From Nonlabens arenilitoris (lineage in GTDB: Bacteria > Bacteroidota > Bacteroidia > Flavobacteriales > Flavobacteriaceae): DNA of 64,000 bases. The stretch spans positions 2,183,501 through 2,247,500 of the forward strand of contig NZ_MTPW01000001.1 of NCBI RefSeq assembly GCF_002954765.1, in the 5' to 3' direction. Below the pieces are notes generated by a model, which saw only the letters and a program-made list of their open reading frames with translations, was not told the DNA's origin and ran no database searches. Both the position numbers and the translations under genes were made by a program. This document shows, in pieces, positions 8,710 to 16,362 of the stretch; position 1 is the stretch's first letter, and the number at the start of each line of letters is the position of its first letter.

Positions 8710-8862
8710 ATGGCAAAGAAATCAGTAGCAACCCTACAAACTGGGTCAAAGAGATTAACAAAGGCCATTAAGATGGTTAAATCACCTAAGTCAGGTGCAT
8801 ACACATTTGTAAGTGCTATTATGGCACCAGAATTAGTAAACGATTTCTTGAAAAAGAAATAA
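8710..8862 (+). CDS. DUF4295 small basic protein, probable Bacteroidota ribosomal protein
   Basis: A 50-residue lysine-rich protein (MAKKSVATLQTGSKRLTKAI ... NDFLKKK). It starts 6 bases after rpmG and ends just before the operon terminator. DUF4295 proteins occur in this place across Bacteroidota. From memory, the Flavobacterium johnsoniae ribosome structure showed an extra large-subunit protein named bL38; this family is a good candidate for it, but I cannot confirm the match here. The gene neighbourhood and the composition support a ribosomal role. Confidence 0.85.
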   Translation: MAKKSVATLQTGSKRLTKAIKMVKSPKSGAYTFVSAIMAPELVNDFLKKK

Positions 8863-8881
8863 GTTGGTTAGTTAAGATGAT

Positions 8882-8916
8882 AAAAGACCGCTCTGCTTGC
8901 AGAGCGGTCTTTTTTT
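8882..8916 (+). terminator. Intrinsic terminator after the rpmB-rpmG-DUF4295 operon
   Basis: Arms 8882-8896 and 8899-8913 pair perfectly (core GACCGCTCTGC/GCAGAGCGGTC) around a 2-base loop, followed by a T run to 8916. Confidence 0.92.
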
Positions 8917-8971
8917 GTAGACCATTTGTCAGTCATCTCTTAATGGCCTACAAATTGACTGCATAAAATGA

Positions 8972-8990
8972 TGATACTTCTATAGTATCA
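8972..8990. promoter_or_regulatory. Inverted repeat upstream of the ftsY -7 element
   Basis: TGATACT and AGTATCA, 7-bp perfect arms with a 5-base spacer, ending 10 bases before the -7 element, so over the -33 region. A possible operator; no other support. Confidence 0.3.
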
Positions 8991-9000
8991 CATATATGAT

Positions 9001-9008
9001 TAAATTTG
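9001..9008 (+). promoter_or_regulatory. Bacteroidota -7 element (TAAATTTG) of ftsY
   Basis: Exact TAnnTTTG, 21 bases before the ftsY ATG at 9030. Confidence 0.6.
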
Positions 9009-9029
9009 CAACCACCAGAAATAGCCAAA

Positions 9030-9983
9030 ATGAGTTTTTTTAAAAAGATATTTTCAAAAGAGAAGAAAGAAACACTAGATAAAGGACTAGAAAAAACCAA
9101 AACAACATTCTTTGATAAATTAGGTAAAGCCGTAGCTGGTAAATCTAAGGTCGATGCAGATGTTCTAGATGATCTTGAAGATGTATTAATTTCTAGCGAT
9201 GTAGGTGTGGCTACTACTATTAAAGTAATAAATCGTATTGAAGAACGTGTCGCAAAAGATAAATACCTAGGTACTACTGAGCTTAACGGGATTTTACGAG
9301 ATGAAATAGCAGGGCTTCTTAGTGAAGTTAATAATGGCGATGCCACTGATTTTACTATCCCAAAACAAGATGGGCCTTATGTAGTTATGGTGGTAGGAGT
9401 TAATGGTGTAGGTAAAACGACTACCATAGGTAAGCTTGCACACCAATTTAAACAAAAAGGTCTTAAAGTTGTTTTAGGTGCTGGTGACACTTTTAGAGCA
9501 GCGGCTGTTGATCAATTGCAAATCTGGGCAGATCGTGTAGGTGTAGAAATAGTTAAGCAAGAAATGGGTAGTGATCCTGCAAGTGTCGCTTTTGATACAT
9601 TGCAAAGTGCCGTCGCTCAAAATGCAGATGTTGTGCTGCTAGATACTGCAGGTCGTTTACATAATAAGGTTAATCTTATGAACGAGCTTACTAAAGTCAA
9701 ACGTGTAATGCAAAAAATTATACCTAATGCTCCTCATGATGTAATGTTAGTTCTCGATGGTTCAACAGGTCAAAATGCATTTGAACAAGCAAAACAGTTT
9801 ACTGCTGCGACAGAGGTAAGTTCTCTTGCCGTTACTAAATTAGATGGTACTGCAAAAGGTGGAGTCGTGATAGGTATTTCAGATCAATTTCAAATTCCGG
9901 TAAGATATATAGGTGTGGGCGAAGGAATGGATGATTTACAAGTTTTTAATAAAACTGAATTCGTTGATAGTTTCTTTAATTAA
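9030..9983 (+). CDS. ftsY: Signal recognition particle receptor FtsY
   Basis: 317 residues from the ATG at 9030 (MSFFKKIFSKEKK, a basic amphipathic membrane-targeting helix). The upstream TTG at 9006 lies in the promoter and is not used. NG domain: N four-helix bundle (about 15-95), then the SRP GTPase with P-loop GVNGVGKTTTIGKLA, GDTFRAAA, DTAGRLHNK, and TKLDGTAKGG. The acidic A domain of E. coli FtsY is missing, as usual in this phylum. It docks ribosome-SRP complexes on the inner membrane for co-translational insertion. Ends at its own terminator. Confidence 0.96.
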   Translation: MSFFKKIFSKEKKETLDKGLEKTKTTFFDKLGKAVAGKSKVDADVLDDLEDVLISSDVGVATTIKVINRIEERVAKDKYLGTTELNGILRDEIAGLLSEVNNGDATDFTIPKQDGPYVVMVVGVNGVGKTTTIGKLAHQFKQKGLKVVLGAGDTFRAAAVDQLQIWADRVGVEIVKQEMGSDPASVAFDTLQSAVAQNADVVLLDTAGRLHNKVNLMNELTKVKRVMQKIIPNAPHDVMLVLDGSTGQNAFEQAKQFTAATEVSSLAVTKLDGTAKGGVVIGISDQFQIPVRYIGVGEGMDDLQVFNKTEFVDSFFN

Positions 9984-10004
9984 GTCCAACAATAAACATT
10001 TAAT

Positions 10005-10045
10005 AACTCTTAAATCTAGCAACGGTTAGGTCTAAGAGTTTTTTT
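10005..10045 (+). terminator. Intrinsic terminator after ftsY
   Basis: AACTCTTA (10005-10012) pairs with TAAGAGTT (10033-10040), with an inner CTA/TAG pairing, followed by five T. Confidence 0.7.
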
Positions 10046-10065
10046 ACTTTTAAGAAAAATAATAT

Positions 10066-11667
10066 ATGCGTTTTATACTACTTCTTTTAGCATTAACTAT
10101 GTGGAGCTGTCAATCTCCTAAAGCTGCAAATCAAGGGCCTCAGTCGACGTCTCAAGATGATGAAAATTATAAAGTGTTGGACTCAAGGTTTTTAAATAAA
10201 GAAGATATTATAGCTCCTTTTAAAGAAGATTTGTCCAGCTTTCGCGAAAGCGAGGAACTCAAATCATTAATTTTAGAAAAGAGCATTCCTGAAATTCAGC
10301 AAGCTGTATATGATGGTAAGCTCTCTTACCAGCAACTTACCTTATTTTATATCAATAGAATTGCAAAGTATGATAGAGAAAATCGAAAATCTTTAAATTC
10401 GATTATAGCACTTAATCCACAAGCTATGGAAGATGCTTATGCTTATGATTTAAGAATAGATGAGTTCAGACGTGGAGAAGGTAAGTTTAACCCTTATAGT
10501 TTAATGGGTATGCCTATTTTATTAAAAGATAACATCAATGCCGCAGGGATGAAAACTACTGCTGGTGCGGCTGTCTTAAAAGATCTAGAACCTCAAAATG
10601 CTCGTATAGTACAACGATTGATTGAGGCAGATGCTATCATTTTAGGAAAAGCAAATCTAAGTGAATGGGCTTATTTTTTCTGTGGTGATTGTCCTAGTGG
10701 TTATAGCGCAATAGGTGGACAAACATTAAATCCCTATGGTCGTAAGGATATGGATACAGGTGGATCGAGTAGTGGTAGCGGTGTTGCTGTGGCTGCAAAT
10801 TTTGCAGTGGCTGCTGTAGGTTCTGAGACGGCAGGTTCGATATTATCGCCAGCGTCACAAAATAGTGTAGTAGGTTTAAAACCATCAGTAGGTACTTTAA
10901 GTGGGATAGGTATTATTCCTATATCAACTTATCTCGATACAGCAGGTCCTATGTCTAAGAATGTTGTGGATAATGTCATTTTAATGCGTGGGATGTTAAG
11001 TGATAAACGCATGTTTAGCGATTTGTTTATTGCAAATTTGGGGACCTCTACGGTTCAAGGTCGTGTTTTTGGGGTATTTCCTGGTTATAAGAAAAATCCA
11101 TTATATGCCAGTGCTGTTGAACAAATTGTTGCACTAGGAGCAACGGTGGTAGAACTAGAAGAAAAACAACCGCAACTAGAAGGATTTGTTTCTTTACTTA
11201 ATGTCGATATGAAAAAGGATTTGCCTGCATATTTCATGGGATTAGGATTGCCTGAGTATCAAGGATGGGATGTGGCTAAGGTGATGGAATTAAATAGAGT
11301 AGATTCTTTAAATTATATGCCTTATGGTCAACGATTGTTTCAAGGTATAATGGATGAGAAGGATTATTCTCCAGTAGAATCTGCGGCTCTTAAAACCAGA
11401 TTAACAACACAAGCGCAAGAGTATTTTGATTATTACATTCAGTCTCACAATCTAGATGGTTTTTTATCAGTTAATAATTATAATGCGGCAGAAGCTGCTG
11501 TGGCTTTTTATCCTGCAATCACTGTTCCTATGGGATATGATGAAAATGGTCAGCCATATGGATTAACTTTCATTGCACCTACTGAAGAAGAGAAGATGCT
11601 TTATCAATGGGCAGCTGCTTATGAAAAAGCAACCCAACACCGTAAGATGCCTAAAGGTTACAATTAA
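10066..11667 (+). CDS. Amidase-signature lipoprotein
   Basis: 533 residues. The lipoprotein signal MRFILLLLALTMWSCQS places it on a membrane outside the cytoplasm (lipid on C15). The amidase-signature fold is complete: LLKDNINAAGMKTTAGAA with catalytic K154, GGSSSGSGVAVAANF (S234-S238, holding the cis-Ser), and GSETAGSILSPAS with the nucleophile S258. Members hydrolyse amide bonds of small molecules or peptides; the substrate is not predictable. It is not GatA, which is cytoplasmic and shorter. Follows the ftsY terminator; a 14-bp core of the palindrome encodes FRES near residue 59. Confidence 0.87.
   Translation: MRFILLLLALTMWSCQSPKAANQGPQSTSQDDENYKVLDSRFLNKEDIIAPFKEDLSSFRESEELKSLILEKSIPEIQQAVYDGKLSYQQLTLFYINRIAKYDRENRKSLNSIIALNPQAMEDAYAYDLRIDEFRRGEGKFNPYSLMGMPILLKDNINAAGMKTTAGAAVLKDLEPQNARIVQRLIEADAIILGKANLSEWAYFFCGDCPSGYSAIGGQTLNPYGRKDMDTGGSSSGSGVAVAANFAVAAVGSETAGSILSPASQNSVVGLKPSVGTLSGIGIIPISTYLDTAGPMSKNVVDNVILMRGMLSDKRMFSDLFIANLGTSTVQGRVFGVFPGYKKNPLYASAVEQIVALGATVVELEEKQPQLEGFVSLLNVDMKKDLPAYFMGLGLPEYQGWDVAKVMELNRVDSLNYMPYGQRLFQGIMDEKDYSPVESAALKTRLTTQAQEYFDYYIQSHNLDGFLSVNNYNAAEAAVAFYPAITVPMGYDENGQPYGLTFIAPTEEEKMLYQWAAAYEKATQHRKMPKGYN
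10238..10251. repeat. Palindrome, 14-bp perfect core
   Basis: GCTTTCGCGAAAGC within the amidase gene, read as FRES; the outer left C of the 16-mer is replaced by A. Confidence 0.85.
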
Positions 11668-11679
11668 AATCAACAGTCA

Positions 11680-12003
11680 TTGAAAGATTCAACTCAAAAG
11701 CCGTCGTTGCTTAGTTCTAAAAGTCTCGTTATTCTAACGAAGTTTATGGCAATCTATGCAGCCTTTCATATCGTTACCGTATTAGGAAAAACTTATGTAG
11801 ATTCCCTATCTGAAGAATCAACGATTGTGGATACCTACCAGTTGCCTATATATATAGTCGCTGGTATACATTTCATCATGTTACTTATTTGTAGTGCGAT
11901 GCTGCTGACTAAAAAGTATTATTGGTTAGTTACCGTGGCCTGCATTGTGATCTCATTGTATACTCGATTCTTTTTTGAGGATATTGTAAATTGGGTAAAT
12001 TAG
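11680..12003 (+). CDS. Small three-helix membrane protein, function unknown
   Basis: 107 residues; not recognised. Three hydrophobic segments at about 15-37, 54-75 and 79-98, with a polar, acidic loop between the first two (VDSLSEESTIVDTY). The frame starts with TTG 12 bases after the amidase stop. No earlier ATG exists in frame; M23 would cut the first helix, so TTG is preferred. Close spacing suggests co-transcription with the amidase. Confidence 0.6.
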   Translation: MKDSTQKPSLLSSKSLVILTKFMAIYAAFHIVTVLGKTYVDSLSEESTIVDTYQLPIYIVAGIHFIMLLICSAMLLTKKYYWLVTVACIVISLYTRFFFEDIVNWVN

Positions 12004-12427
12004 TATCCAACATTCTAATTAAGGCGTATCATTCCCAGATTTTAATATTGTAAGAGCGTCTTGAGCTTCATATCATGATGTTTTTATAAAGCTATCTTTC
12101 AAACCGAAAAATGCAATTGAAATCATAAATGACCATATCTTAAATATGTAACATGACACATGAGCATACAAACCATGCGCATAAATGATCTTGAAATATA
12201 ACGGCCATAGGATGTGTATAATCCATTTCCCATAAGCTATTATCTATTTAAATAGGTATTATATAAAATAAGCTATACAAAAAAAAGGTCAATAATAGTC
12301 CTTGAAAAAAAGCAGCTCCGGTGAGTATTACCATTTGATTTACTTGAGATTGTTGAAAATACTAATTTTTATGAATACGCTTTCGCGAAAGCGTGATCAA
12401 AAACAACATTTACATCTAGTTAAGTCG
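12004..12427. other. 424-bp intergenic region before rimO with a possible gene remnant
   Basis: No convincing gene is present. On the minus strand, 12334-12248 gives a short hydrophobic peptide (MVILTGAAFFQGLLLTFFLY) that resembles the first membrane helix of membrane-bound AraC-type regulators. A second open stretch follows in another frame (12234-12073, containing HILWPLYFKIIYAHGLYAHV) without a start codon. This may be a decayed regulator gene, but the evidence is weak. The region also carries one perfect palindrome (12378-12393). Confidence 0.3.
12378..12393. repeat. 16-bp palindrome, perfect copy, intergenic
   Basis: The only copy outside a gene. The symmetry extends to 18 bp (12377-12394). 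It lies 34 bases before the rimO -7 element. Confidence 0.95.
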
Positions 12428-12435
12428 TAAATTTG
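12428..12435 (+). promoter_or_regulatory. Bacteroidota -7 element (TAAATTTG) of rimO
   Basis: Exact TAnnTTTG, 9 bases before the rimO ATG at 12445, implying a very short or absent leader. Confidence 0.6.
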
Positions 12436-12444
12436 CAGCCGCTT

Positions 12445-13749
12445 ATGAGAACAAAATCAAGAAAAAAGAATAAGATTAATGTCATCACTCTAGGATGTTC
12501 AAAGAATGTCTATGATAGTGAAGTGTTGATGGGACAGCTGAAGGCCAGTGGCAAAGATGTGGTCCATGAAGAAGAAGGGAATATCGTCGTAATTAACACC
12601 TGTGGTTTTATCGATAACGCAAAGGAGGAATCTGTAAACACAATCCTAGATTTTGTAGAACGCAAAAATAATGGAGAAGTTGATCAGGTATTTGTGTCGG
12701 GTTGCTTGTCAGAGCGTTATAAGCCAGATTTACAAAAGGAAATTCCAGATGTGGATCAGTATTTTGGTACCACAGAGTTGCCGTCTTTATTAAAAGCGCT
12801 AGGTGCAGATTACAAACACGAGTTGATAGGTGAACGTGTAACAACGACTCCTAAGAACTATGCATATTTTAAAATCGCCGAAGGTTGTGATAGGCCATGT
12901 TCTTTTTGTGCAATCCCATTAATGCGTGGTGGTCATAAAAGTACACCTATAGAACACCTAGTCATTGAAGCTGAAAAACTGGCTGCAAATGGTGTTAAAG
13001 AGCTTATTCTTATCGCTCAAGATTTAACTTATTATGGACTAGATTTATATAAAAAGAGGCGTCTTGCAGATCTTTTAAAAGAACTGGTAAAAGTAGAAGG
13101 GATTGAATGGATACGCATGCACTATGCATTCCCAACTGGTTTCCCTATGGATGTTCTTGAGGTTATGAAATCAGAGCCTAAAGTGTGTAATTATTTAGAT
13201 ATACCATTACAACATATTTCAACACCTGTTTTAAAATCGATGCGTCGCGGTACTACATTTGAGAAGACAAATGCGCTTCTAGAAGATTTTAGAGCAACGG
13301 TTCCAGAAATGGCGATACGTACTACTTTAATTGTAGGATATCCTGGAGAAACAGAAGAGGATTATCAGATTTTAAAACAATGGGTAAAAGATCAGCGTTT
13401 TGAACGTATGGGATGTTTTACATACTCTCATGAGGAGAATACACATGCATATAAGTTAGAAGATGATGTGCCTGAAGAAGTAAAACAAGAGCGTGCAAAT
13501 GAGATCATGGAAATTCAATCACAGATCTCTTGGGAATTGAATCAGCATAAAATAGGTCAGACTTTTAAAGTTATTATAGATCGCAAAAGAGGTAATTACT
13601 TTGTAGGTCGTACAGAGTTTGATAGCCCTGATGTGGATAATGAAGTATTGATCGATGCAGAAAAGCATTACCTGTCTGTAGGTTCATTTGTTAATGTTAC
13701 CATTACAGAAGCAGAAGATTTTGATCTTTATGGTAAGCCAGTAGACTAA
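12445..13749 (+). CDS. rimO: Ribosomal protein uS12 methylthiotransferase
   Basis: 434 residues from the ATG at 12445; an in-frame TTG at 12433 is part of the promoter. The radical-SAM enzyme adds a methylthio group to an aspartate of ribosomal protein S12. N-terminal UPF0004 domain with three cluster cysteines (LGCSKNVYDSE, NTCGFIDNAKEE, SGCLSERY); radical-SAM motif CDRPCSFCAIPLMRGG; C-terminal TRAM domain (about 370-434). The motif CAIPLMRGGHKS separates RimO from the tRNA enzyme MiaB. Ends before a terminator at 13788. Confidence 0.95.
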   Translation: MRTKSRKKNKINVITLGCSKNVYDSEVLMGQLKASGKDVVHEEEGNIVVINTCGFIDNAKEESVNTILDFVERKNNGEVDQVFVSGCLSERYKPDLQKEIPDVDQYFGTTELPSLLKALGADYKHELIGERVTTTPKNYAYFKIAEGCDRPCSFCAIPLMRGGHKSTPIEHLVIEAEKLAANGVKELILIAQDLTYYGLDLYKKRRLADLLKELVKVEGIEWIRMHYAFPTGFPMDVLEVMKSEPKVCNYLDIPLQHISTPVLKSMRRGTTFEKTNALLEDFRATVPEMAIRTTLIVGYPGETEEDYQILKQWVKDQRFERMGCFTYSHEENTHAYKLEDDVPEEVKQERANEIMEIQSQISWELNQHKIGQTFKVIIDRKRGNYFVGRTEFDSPDVDNEVLIDAEKHYLSVGSFVNVTITEAEDFDLYGKPVD

Positions 13750-13787
13750 TTTTTGTATTTTAAAACACTATTAAATATATAATGAAC

Positions 13788-13826
13788 AATGCTTCTTTTG
13801 GTAAGAACTAAAGAAGCATTTTTTAT
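13788..13826 (+). terminator. Intrinsic terminator after rimO
   Basis: AATGCTTCTTT (13788-13798) pairs with AAAGAAGCATT (13810-13820), followed by a T run. Confidence 0.85.
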
Positions 13827-13907
13827 TTCAACATTGTCGATGTATAAAAGTTATTCAATCAGAACTTGGCATCTTCTTTGAATACTGTGATACGTTCTAC
13901 AAATCCG

Positions 13908-13915
13908 TATTTTTG
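13908..13915 (+). promoter_or_regulatory. Bacteroidota -7 element (TATTTTTG) of the TlpA-like gene
   Basis: Exact TAnnTTTG, 4 bases before the ATG at 13920. The mRNA would be leaderless or nearly so. Confidence 0.55.
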
Positions 13916-13919
13916 ACTT

Positions 13920-14600
13920 ATGAAAAAGTTGTTTTTTATTATTTTATTGATCAGTGCAGCTGCATTGTCTCAGGCGCAAATTACTTACTATCAGATAGAG
14001 GATGGAACTGTGATGGACTTTTTTGAGTTTGAGAAATATAAAAAAAACTTATCCACAGGTTTAGTAATACATAATTCAGTTAGTACACGAACGGCTCAGG
14101 ATTCAGTAATTCAAACGGTTAAAGTTACGATTGTAGACAGTAATCCAGATTCGAATTATTATGATCCTTTTTTAGTGCATCGTAAAAAGATAGGTGATCG
14201 ATTTCCTATGGAGGAGTTTATAGCTAGTGATAGTTCTGGAATTGATGATGTGGATTATACAGGTAAGCCTACAGTTGTTAATTTTTGGTTTACTCGATGT
14301 GGACCTTGTATTATAGAAATCCCATATTTAAATCAACTATCAGAAGAGTTCAACGGCGAGGTTAATTTTGTAGCTATCACTTTTGATAAAGACTATGTGG
14401 TCAATCATTTTCTAGATAGAAAGGCATTCAATTTTGAACATCTTACAGATGTGCGACCTGCAATCGATGCTTATGGCGTTCAGGCTTTTCCTATGAATTT
14501 ACTATTAGATAAAAACGGTAGAATTGTTCAGGTCTATGGTGATATCATTGCAGAGCATTTGAACTTATCTGCAACATTAAGAGAAATGGTAAATGAGTAA
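13920..14600 (+). CDS. TlpA-like periplasmic thioredoxin-fold protein
   Basis: 226 residues. Signal peptide MKKLFFIILLISAAALSQAQ; a 70-residue N-terminal stretch of unknown role; then a TlpA/ResA-type thioredoxin domain from about residue 88 with the active site WFTRCGPC (C127, C130) and the cis-proline region QAFPMN. The family reduces disulfides of exported proteins or cytochrome c apoproteins. No cytochrome maturation genes lie nearby, so the partner is unknown. Single-gene unit between the rimO terminator and convergent minus-strand genes. Confidence 0.85.
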   Translation: MKKLFFIILLISAAALSQAQITYYQIEDGTVMDFFEFEKYKKNLSTGLVIHNSVSTRTAQDSVIQTVKVTIVDSNPDSNYYDPFLVHRKKIGDRFPMEEFIASDSSGIDDVDYTGKPTVVNFWFTRCGPCIIEIPYLNQLSEEFNGEVNFVAITFDKDYVVNHFLDRKAFNFEHLTDVRPAIDAYGVQAFPMNLLLDKNGRIVQVYGDIIAEHLNLSATLREMVNE

Positions 14601-14602
14601 TA

Positions 14603-14770
14603 TTATTTCCTCTGTTCTTTTTTACGATCTTCTAGTCTGGCTTTAAAGCTACGTCTATTTTTTGTTCTAGACTGGCCATGTGTTTTGCGATTCCATAATA
14701 AGAATACAAAAAAGGCAATGATAACAGCACCTATATACAGCCAGTCTTGGTAGTCGCTTAATCCTTCCAT
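14603..14770 (-). CDS. 55-residue single-helix membrane protein
   Basis: [10 protein letters not shown], then one hydrophobic helix ([16 protein letters not shown], 11-26), then a strongly basic tail ([19 protein letters not shown]...). Its start codon lies 13 bases inside the end of the ABC ATPase gene, so it is probably translationally coupled. The positive tail should face the cytoplasm. Function unknown; not one of the classical permease partners, which are far larger. The composition (hydrophobic segment followed by a stop-transfer basic run) and the overlap support a real gene. Confidence 0.6.
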   Translation of the reverse strand: MEGLSDYQDWLYIGAVIIAFFVFLLWNRKTHGQSRTKNRRSFKARLEDRKKEQRK

Positions 14771-15459
14771 TCTTTATTTCTAATGTCTGTTTCAATAACG
14801 CCATCACGTAGTCTGATGACTCTATGAGCATGCTCTGCAATTTCTTCTTCATGCGTTACTAGAATCACTGTATTTCCATCGGCATGAATCTTGTCAAAAA
14901 GAGCCATAATCTCGACACCAGTTTTTGAATCTAAATTTCCGGTAGGTTCATCAGCTAGTATAATAGAAGGATTGTTAACTAGCGCTCTACCTACCGCAAC
15001 ACGTTGGCGTTGTCCACCAGATAGTTGATTAGGTTGGTGATCCATACGATCACCTAATCCTACACTTTCAAGCACTTCAGTGGCGCGAGCATTACGTTCT
15101 TTTTTAGACTTACCGGCATATACCATAGGTAATGCGACATTATCTAATGCTGTTGTACGAGGTAAAAGGTTGAAAGTTTGAAAGACAAAACCTATTTCTG
15201 TGTTTCTAATATCTGCCAGTTGATCATCGCTTAAGCTAGAAACGTCTGTACCGTTTAATTTATAAGAACCAGCTGTAGGAGTGTCTAGACAGCCTAGTAA
15301 ATTCATTAAAGTGGATTTTCCAGAACCTGATGGTCCCATAAGTGCTACATAATCACCACGTTTAATCTCGAGATCGATTCCTTTAAGCACCTTGACAACT
15401 TCTTGTCCCAGTTTAAAATTACGCACGATACCACGTACATCTATCACATTATCACTCAT
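14758..15459 (-). CDS. ABC transporter ATP-binding protein, LolD/MacB type
   Basis: 233 residues. Walker [12 protein letters not shown]-loop [10 protein letters not shown], signature [16 protein letters not shown], Walker [14 protein letters not shown]-loop THEEE. The [15 protein letters not shown] and [12 protein letters not shown] signatures place it in the LolD/MacB/FtsE group that powers lipoprotein release or efflux across the envelope. No FtsX-like permease is adjacent, so the partner is encoded elsewhere. Followed by the overlapping 55-residue membrane protein; preceded by the methyltransferase gene 57 bases upstream, same strand. Confidence 0.9.
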   Translation of the reverse strand: MSDNVIDVRGIVRNFKLGQEVVKVLKGIDLEIKRGDYVALMGPSGSGKSTLMNLLGCLDTPTAGSYKLNGTDVSSLSDDQLADIRNTEIGFVFQTFNLLPRTTALDNVALPMVYAGKSKKERNARATEVLESVGLGDRMDHQPNQLSGGQRQRVAVGRALVNNPSIILADEPTGNLDSKTGVEIMALFDKIHADGNTVILVTHEEEIAEHAHRVIRLRDGVIETDIRNKEWKD

Positions 15460-15516
15460 AGGTTAAAAGTATGGAATTATTAGCCTTTCTCATAGGACGT
15501 TCAAATTCTCATAACG

Positions 15517-16284
15517 TTACAACTTGATGTAAAAACGTTCTTGCAATTGTTCTGTTCTTAAAAATAAGAGTCCGACATCATAAAGATCTATACTAGCGGT
15601 CACGTTTGCATGTTGACATAGTTGATTCCATGCATCTGTCATATCTCGCGACCAGTATATGTCGTCCAGTATAAAAATGGTGTCTTTATGAGATAGTTTT
15701 AGGCAAGCATTAAAATAGTTTATGGTTGCCATCCCATCGTGATGGCCGTCTATATAGATAAGGTCATATGTAGTCCCTATTTGATGTTTAAGAAACTCTT
15801 TGAACTTGCTACAAATGCTTTGTACTTTATCGAGATTAAATTTTTTAAATTGCGATTGTGCAAATTTTTGAACTTCAGGACTACCTTCAATTGTGGTTAC
15901 ATGAGCTCCTGATAAGGTCATAGCATGTGTTGCTATACCTATTGAGGTGCCAAGTTCTAATACCTTTTTTACATTAAAATAGTTGCATAACCGGAATAAC
16001 ATTTCGGCAGATTTTTTGTCACTGGAATTGTATTTCAGAATATCGCTCACACAACGTTCATCTGTTTTAAAGACTTTGCTACCAGCTCCATAATCTTCTA
16101 TGTGTAAAATGGTGTTGTTATTTTTTACGCTTTCGCGGAAGCATCTTATAGCATCATACTGCTCATAATACGTTTTATCTCTTAAGCACTTTTTCTCGAG
16201 TGTAAACACAAACGGCGAGTGAATCCCATGTAAATGAAAGGATTTAAGGCAGTGTTTGATATAGTTCTTGAGTTGGTGGAGCAA
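15517..16284 (-). CDS. Class I SAM-dependent methyltransferase
   Basis: 255 residues. SAM-binding motif KVLELGTSIGIATHAM, acidic loop VTTIEGSPEVQKFA, and YDLIYIDGHHDG, as in O-methyltransferases of the caffeoyl-CoA/catechol type. The frame opens with TTG; the conserved N-terminal HLHGIHSPFVF lies only about 18 residues in, and no ATG precedes it, so TTG is accepted. Substrate unknown. A one-mismatch copy of the palindrome encodes CFRES at about residue 48. Confidence 0.8.
   Translation of the reverse strand: MLHQLKNYIKHCLKSFHLHGIHSPFVFTLEKKCLRDKTYYEQYDAIRCFRESVKNNNTILHIEDYGAGSKVFKTDERCVSDILKYNSSDKKSAEMLFRLCNYFNVKKVLELGTSIGIATHAMTLSGAHVTTIEGSPEVQKFAQSQFKKFNLDKVQSICSKFKEFLKHQIGTTYDLIYIDGHHDGMATINYFNACLKLSHKDTIFILDDIYWSRDMTDAWNQLCQHANVTASIDLYDVGLLFLRTEQLQERFYIKL
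16128..16143. repeat. Palindrome variant (CGCTTTCGCGGAAGCA)
   Basis: Two differences from the 16-mer, one in the core, one at the last base. Inside the methyltransferase gene, read as CFRES. Confidence 0.7.
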
Positions 16285-16362
16285 GAGGAAACTATTACTG
16301 TATTACTATTTTCTGTTTATTTAAAAGTAGTATTTGAATTCAACTTTAATTTTATAAAAATA

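Noticed and set aside
8948..9346. 132-residue frame opposite the start of ftsY
   Set aside because: Antisense shadow of a conserved gene; serine/leucine-rich, no recognisable features, covers the ftsY promoter.
10694..10885. 63-residue frame opposite the amidase active-site region
   Set aside because: Shadow of the conserved Gly/Ser-rich segment on the other strand.
10066..11667. Amidase as GatA of the tRNA amidotransferase
   Set aside because: It has a lipoprotein signal and lies outside a gat context; sequence around the active site fits general amidases.
12608..12844. 78-residue frame opposite rimO
   Set aside because: Shadow of rimO; low-quality composition and no start context.
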